Of a DNA stretch of 14,771 nt, positions 13,254 through 14,771 are shown one piece after another. How positions within the stretch are numbered: position 1 is the stretch's first letter; every line of letters begins with the position of its first letter. The notes beneath the pieces are model-generated. The model was not told where the DNA came from. It searched no databases and worked only from the letters and a program-made list of their open reading frames with translations. Both the position numbers and the translations under genes were made by a program. The stretch is taken from the NCBI GenBank assembly GCA_038253825.1, contig JBBSGT010000030.1, positions 1-14,771 of the forward strand, in the 5' to 3' direction. Source of the DNA: JACDET01 sp038253825 (GTDB taxonomy: Bacteria > Patescibacteriota > Microgenomatia > Levybacterales > UBA12049).

Positions 13254-13829
13254 ATGACAAAACGTAAAATAACAATTTCAAAACACAAAGATTTCCAACT
13301 TCAAAATATTGAAGATCTTATTGCTCTTGAAAAACGTGATCGAATCGGCATGAATGTCAGCGATAGGATTGCCAGTCATATTACTTCTTTTAGTGGAAGT
13401 ATGCTTTATGTTTTTCTTCATGTCGGTTGGTTTGGTATATGGATTATCTGGAATATGGGTTTTTTTAATTTAAAACCTTTTGATCCTTTCCCATTTAGTT
13501 TACTTACCATGATGGTCTCGTTGGAAGCGATCTTCTTATCTGCGTTTGTTCTTATCAGTCAAAATCAACAAGCCCTTCAAGCTGATAAACGGGCAAAAGT
13601 AGATATGGAGATAAATATGATCGCCGAACGAGAAAACACAGTACTCATTGAAATGATTGCGCAAATCCACCAGCATCTAAAGATTCAGGGTAAAGATAAA
13701 GCAGAAATAATACAACTTAAAAAGAGAACAAAAGTTAACAAGCTCGCTCAGCAAATTGACAAAGCAGAGTTAAGAGCTGAAAAGGGAAAAAGAATGTCTC
13801 CCCAAAGCGCAGCAGATACAAGCAAATAA
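13254..13829 (+). CDS. DUF1003 membrane protein
   Basis: 191 residues from ATG 13254; an in-frame TTG at 13251 would add one residue but fits the promoter position less well. The DUF1003 core (PF06210) runs from about residue 30 to 130: RIASHITSFSGSMLYVFLHVGWFGIWIIWN (helix 1), PFDPFPFSLLTMMVSLEAIFLSAFVLISQNQQ (helix 2) and the conserved cytosolic helix with ADKRAKVDMEINMIAERE. The C-terminal third is a long charged helix likely to form a coiled coil (GKDKAEIIQLKKRTKVNKLAQQ and onward). The function of DUF1003 is unknown; some members have been linked to cyclic-nucleotide or metal responses, which I cannot judge here. It converges on the DUF4382 fragment with three bases between stop codons. 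Confidence 0.9.
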   Translation: MTKRKITISKHKDFQLQNIEDLIALEKRDRIGMNVSDRIASHITSFSGSMLYVFLHVGWFGIWIIWNMGFFNLKPFDPFPFSLLTMMVSLEAIFLSAFVLISQNQQALQADKRAKVDMEINMIAERENTVLIEMIAQIHQHLKIQGKDKAEIIQLKKRTKVNKLAQQIDKAELRAEKGKRMSPQSAADTSK

Positions 13830-13832
13830 TTT

Positions 13833-14306
13833 TTATAGTAGTCTACTATTGAGGATGTATTGAGTACCTGCTTGGATAACTGAATTTTGTGCATCAAAAT
13901 CCATAGTGAGGGAAGTCTTTTTGCCTGAATCTACACCAAATGAGTGTACTACTCTTACAGTATTACCACGTCCAGGAATCACAAGGTTTACTTGGGTGCC
14001 ACTTTGCAGTGTTGCAGAAGCTGAACTTATATAAAGTCTTACTTCAGTATATTTGCCATTAACGAGCTTTGTATTTCCTAACAAAGTAGATATATGAGAA
14101 TTTGCAAGCTTTACAAGATCAAGTGTCTGCGGTGTCCCTATATTTAAAGTTTCCCATTTATTTACTTCTTGGTTGGTAGGTCGAAAAAGATTTCCTTTAT
14201 GATTGCCTAGCGTTAAGGTAGGAGAAGCAGATGCTGCAACTTCATTATTTGATCCGGGAAGCCCAATATGAGCAAGATGTACTTCAACTTTTGAAATGGT
14301 TACCAA
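13833..14306 (-). CDS. DUF4382 domain protein, apparently 5'-truncated
   Basis: DUF4382 (PF14321) is a beta-sandwich domain of secreted or lipoprotein-type proteins. From the TTG at 14306, the 157 residues include ISKVEVHLAHIG, WETLNIGTPQTLDLVKLAN, HISTLLGNTKLVNGKYTEVRLYI, a basic GRGNTVRVVHSF and SLTMDFDAQNSVIQAGTQYIL, in the family order. The frame stays open upstream to a stop at 14378-14376, adding 23 residues (ending SNLGGPQVVTSLLVT) that look like the domain's first strand, but without an ATG or GTG, signal peptide or SD. The true N-terminus therefore seems lost. The break coincides with an 11-bp tandem repeat and the end of the GC-richer YdeI gene. It is either a pseudogene or translated from TTG as a cytosolic remnant. 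Confidence 0.75.
   Translation of the reverse strand: MVTISKVEVHLAHIGLPGSNNEVAASASPTLTLGNHKGNLFRPTNQEVNKWETLNIGTPQTLDLVKLANSHISTLLGNTKLVNGKYTEVRLYISSASATLQSGTQVNLVIPGRGNTVRVVHSFGVDSGKKTSLTMDFDAQNSVIQAGTQYILNSRLL
13835..13849. repeat. Perfect 15-bp palindrome at a convergent gene end
   Basis: ATAGTAGTCTACTAT has seven-base arms around one central base. It covers the last codons of the DUF4382 gene and sits six bases past the DUF1003 stop. T-runs lie on the wrong side for a standard terminator in the plus direction, and on the minus strand the palindrome is followed by A residues. Its role, if any, is unclear. Confidence 0.5.
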
Positions 14307-14356
14307 AAGTGAAGTTACTACTTGTGGCCCGCCTAGATTACTAGCTTTCGCACTAT

Positions 14357-14378
14357 ATGAATACTTAATGAATACTTA
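14357..14378. repeat. 11-bp perfect tandem direct repeat at the DUF4382/YdeI junction
   Basis: ATGAATACTTA occurs twice without a gap (14357-14367 and 14368-14378). The repeat contains the last in-frame stop upstream of the truncated DUF4382 frame and lies two bases from the YdeI stop codon (14383-14381). A short repeat exactly at the point where one gene loses its 5' end and base composition changes suggests a deletion, insertion or repair scar. Confidence 0.7.
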
Positions 14379-14380
14379 TA

Positions 14381-14659
14381 CTAATTCAATTCGAGGAGTA
14401 CGCCGTTGTTGGATACATAAGGTTGCGTACATGCGGTACGGTTGAAACAACACGGTCTTCGCTCTCCGGCTTTAAGCTTTGAGAATGCGATCTCGATTCG
14501 CCGTCTACGCGTTTCAGGTTGTTTGGTTGATCCTATCCATCGGAGCCAATCCCAGCGTGCCATTGGCGTGATATCCATCCATAGCTTGTGCACCTGTGGT
14601 GCGGCTAAGAGAGCCTTCTTCAAATCCTCTGGTATAGCCAGCGAAAAACAGAATGGCAT
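14381..14659 (-). CDS. YdeI/OmpD-associated (OmdA) family protein, short form
   Basis: 92 residues. IPEDLKKALLAAPQVHKLW (9-27), WDWLRWIGSTKQPETRRRRIEIAFSKL (36-62) and GERRPCCFNRTACTQP (64-79) follow the OmdA domain (PF13376), found in YdeI-type proteins named for bacteriocin protection or OmpD association; the molecular role is unsettled. Full YdeI proteins add a DUF1801-like domain, but short stand-alone versions of this size exist, so it may be complete. An in-frame stop lies just upstream of the ATG. No SD or good promoter is visible. I counted 63 G+C in 120 bases at 14461-14580 (about 52%), well above an inner block of the window (23 of 60), so it may be recently acquired. Confidence 0.8.
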   Translation of the reverse strand: MPFCFSLAIPEDLKKALLAAPQVHKLWMDITPMARWDWLRWIGSTKQPETRRRRIEIAFSKLKAGERRPCCFNRTACTQPYVSNNGVLLELN

Positions 14660-14771
14660 ATTTTATTGAAGAGTAATTTTCATACAGCTGTGCATGAAAA
14701 AATGTGGCAGATATGCTAAAGTGGCTGCTCACTGCCATGATAAAACTTGCCCTGTCCACTGATGAAGTTTC

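Noticed and set aside
14514..14759. 81-codon minus-strand frame overlapping the YdeI gene
   Set aside because: Shadow of the YdeI gene in another frame, with no family match; the YdeI frame has clear motifs.
14694..14762. 22-codon plus-strand frame rich in Cys and His near the right edge
   Set aside because: No promoter or SD, very short, in a region of unclear origin; Cys/His content alone is not enough.
1..14771. CRISPR array, tRNA, rRNA, toxin-antitoxin or restriction genes
   Set aside because: I looked for regularly spaced repeats, tRNA-like arms and typical family motifs and found none.

Overview
The window looks like a piece of an AT-rich bacterial chromosome. In two blocks I counted, a typical stretch is near 38% GC. 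UGA acts as a normal stop. The mix of DUF4342, DUF1003, DUF4382, a short CxxC protein, a rhomboid protease, a GT-C-like membrane protein and many hypotheticals, packed almost without spacers, resembles Patescibacteria (candidate phyla radiation, perhaps Microgenomates). That placement is inference: no rRNA, tRNA or marker gene is present.

Layout. (1) 1-113 is the last 36 codons of a gene whose end resembles an ISAzo13-type transposase; 114-469 is non-coding and holds an inverted repeat. (2) 470-4282 (minus) is a four-gene drug-efflux operon: MarR regulator, long HlyD-type adaptor, short HlyD-type adaptor, 14-helix DHA2 (EmrB/QacA-like) transporter. It is read from a perfect consensus promoter. 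(3) 4394-6174 (plus) is a two-gene unit, a QueC-like PP-loop protein and an isoprenylcysteine-methyltransferase-like membrane enzyme, fired from a back-to-back divergent promoter. (4) 6189-7529 (minus) is a kynurenine-3-monooxygenase-like flavoprotein. (5) 7804-9779 holds a rhomboid protease (+), DUF4342 (-), a CxxC mini-protein (+) and a channel-like membrane protein (-). (6) 9818-11062 (-) is a phosphodiester glycosidase divergent from 11146-13206 (+), a GT-C-like membrane protein; together they suggest surface glycan work. (7) 13254-13829 (+) is DUF1003. (8) 13833-14375 (-) is a DUF4382 domain that has lost its 5' end, abutting a GC-rich YdeI/OmdA gene (14381-14659, -).

Expression logic. 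Six ordinary genes have a -10 hexamer (TATAAT, TATACT, TACTAT, TATCAT) ending only 6 to 10 bases before the start codon, so their mRNAs should be leaderless or nearly so. One gene, DUF4342, instead has a full 10-base anti-SD match (AAGGAGGTGA). Several convergent gene pairs meet with 0 to 14 bases between stop codons and no visible intrinsic terminator.

No complete new defence or mobile system is visible. The best leads are the QueC-like/methyltransferase pair, the KMO-like enzyme with altered substrate residues and a C-terminal anchor, the leaderless architecture, and the recombination-like junction at 14357-14383.
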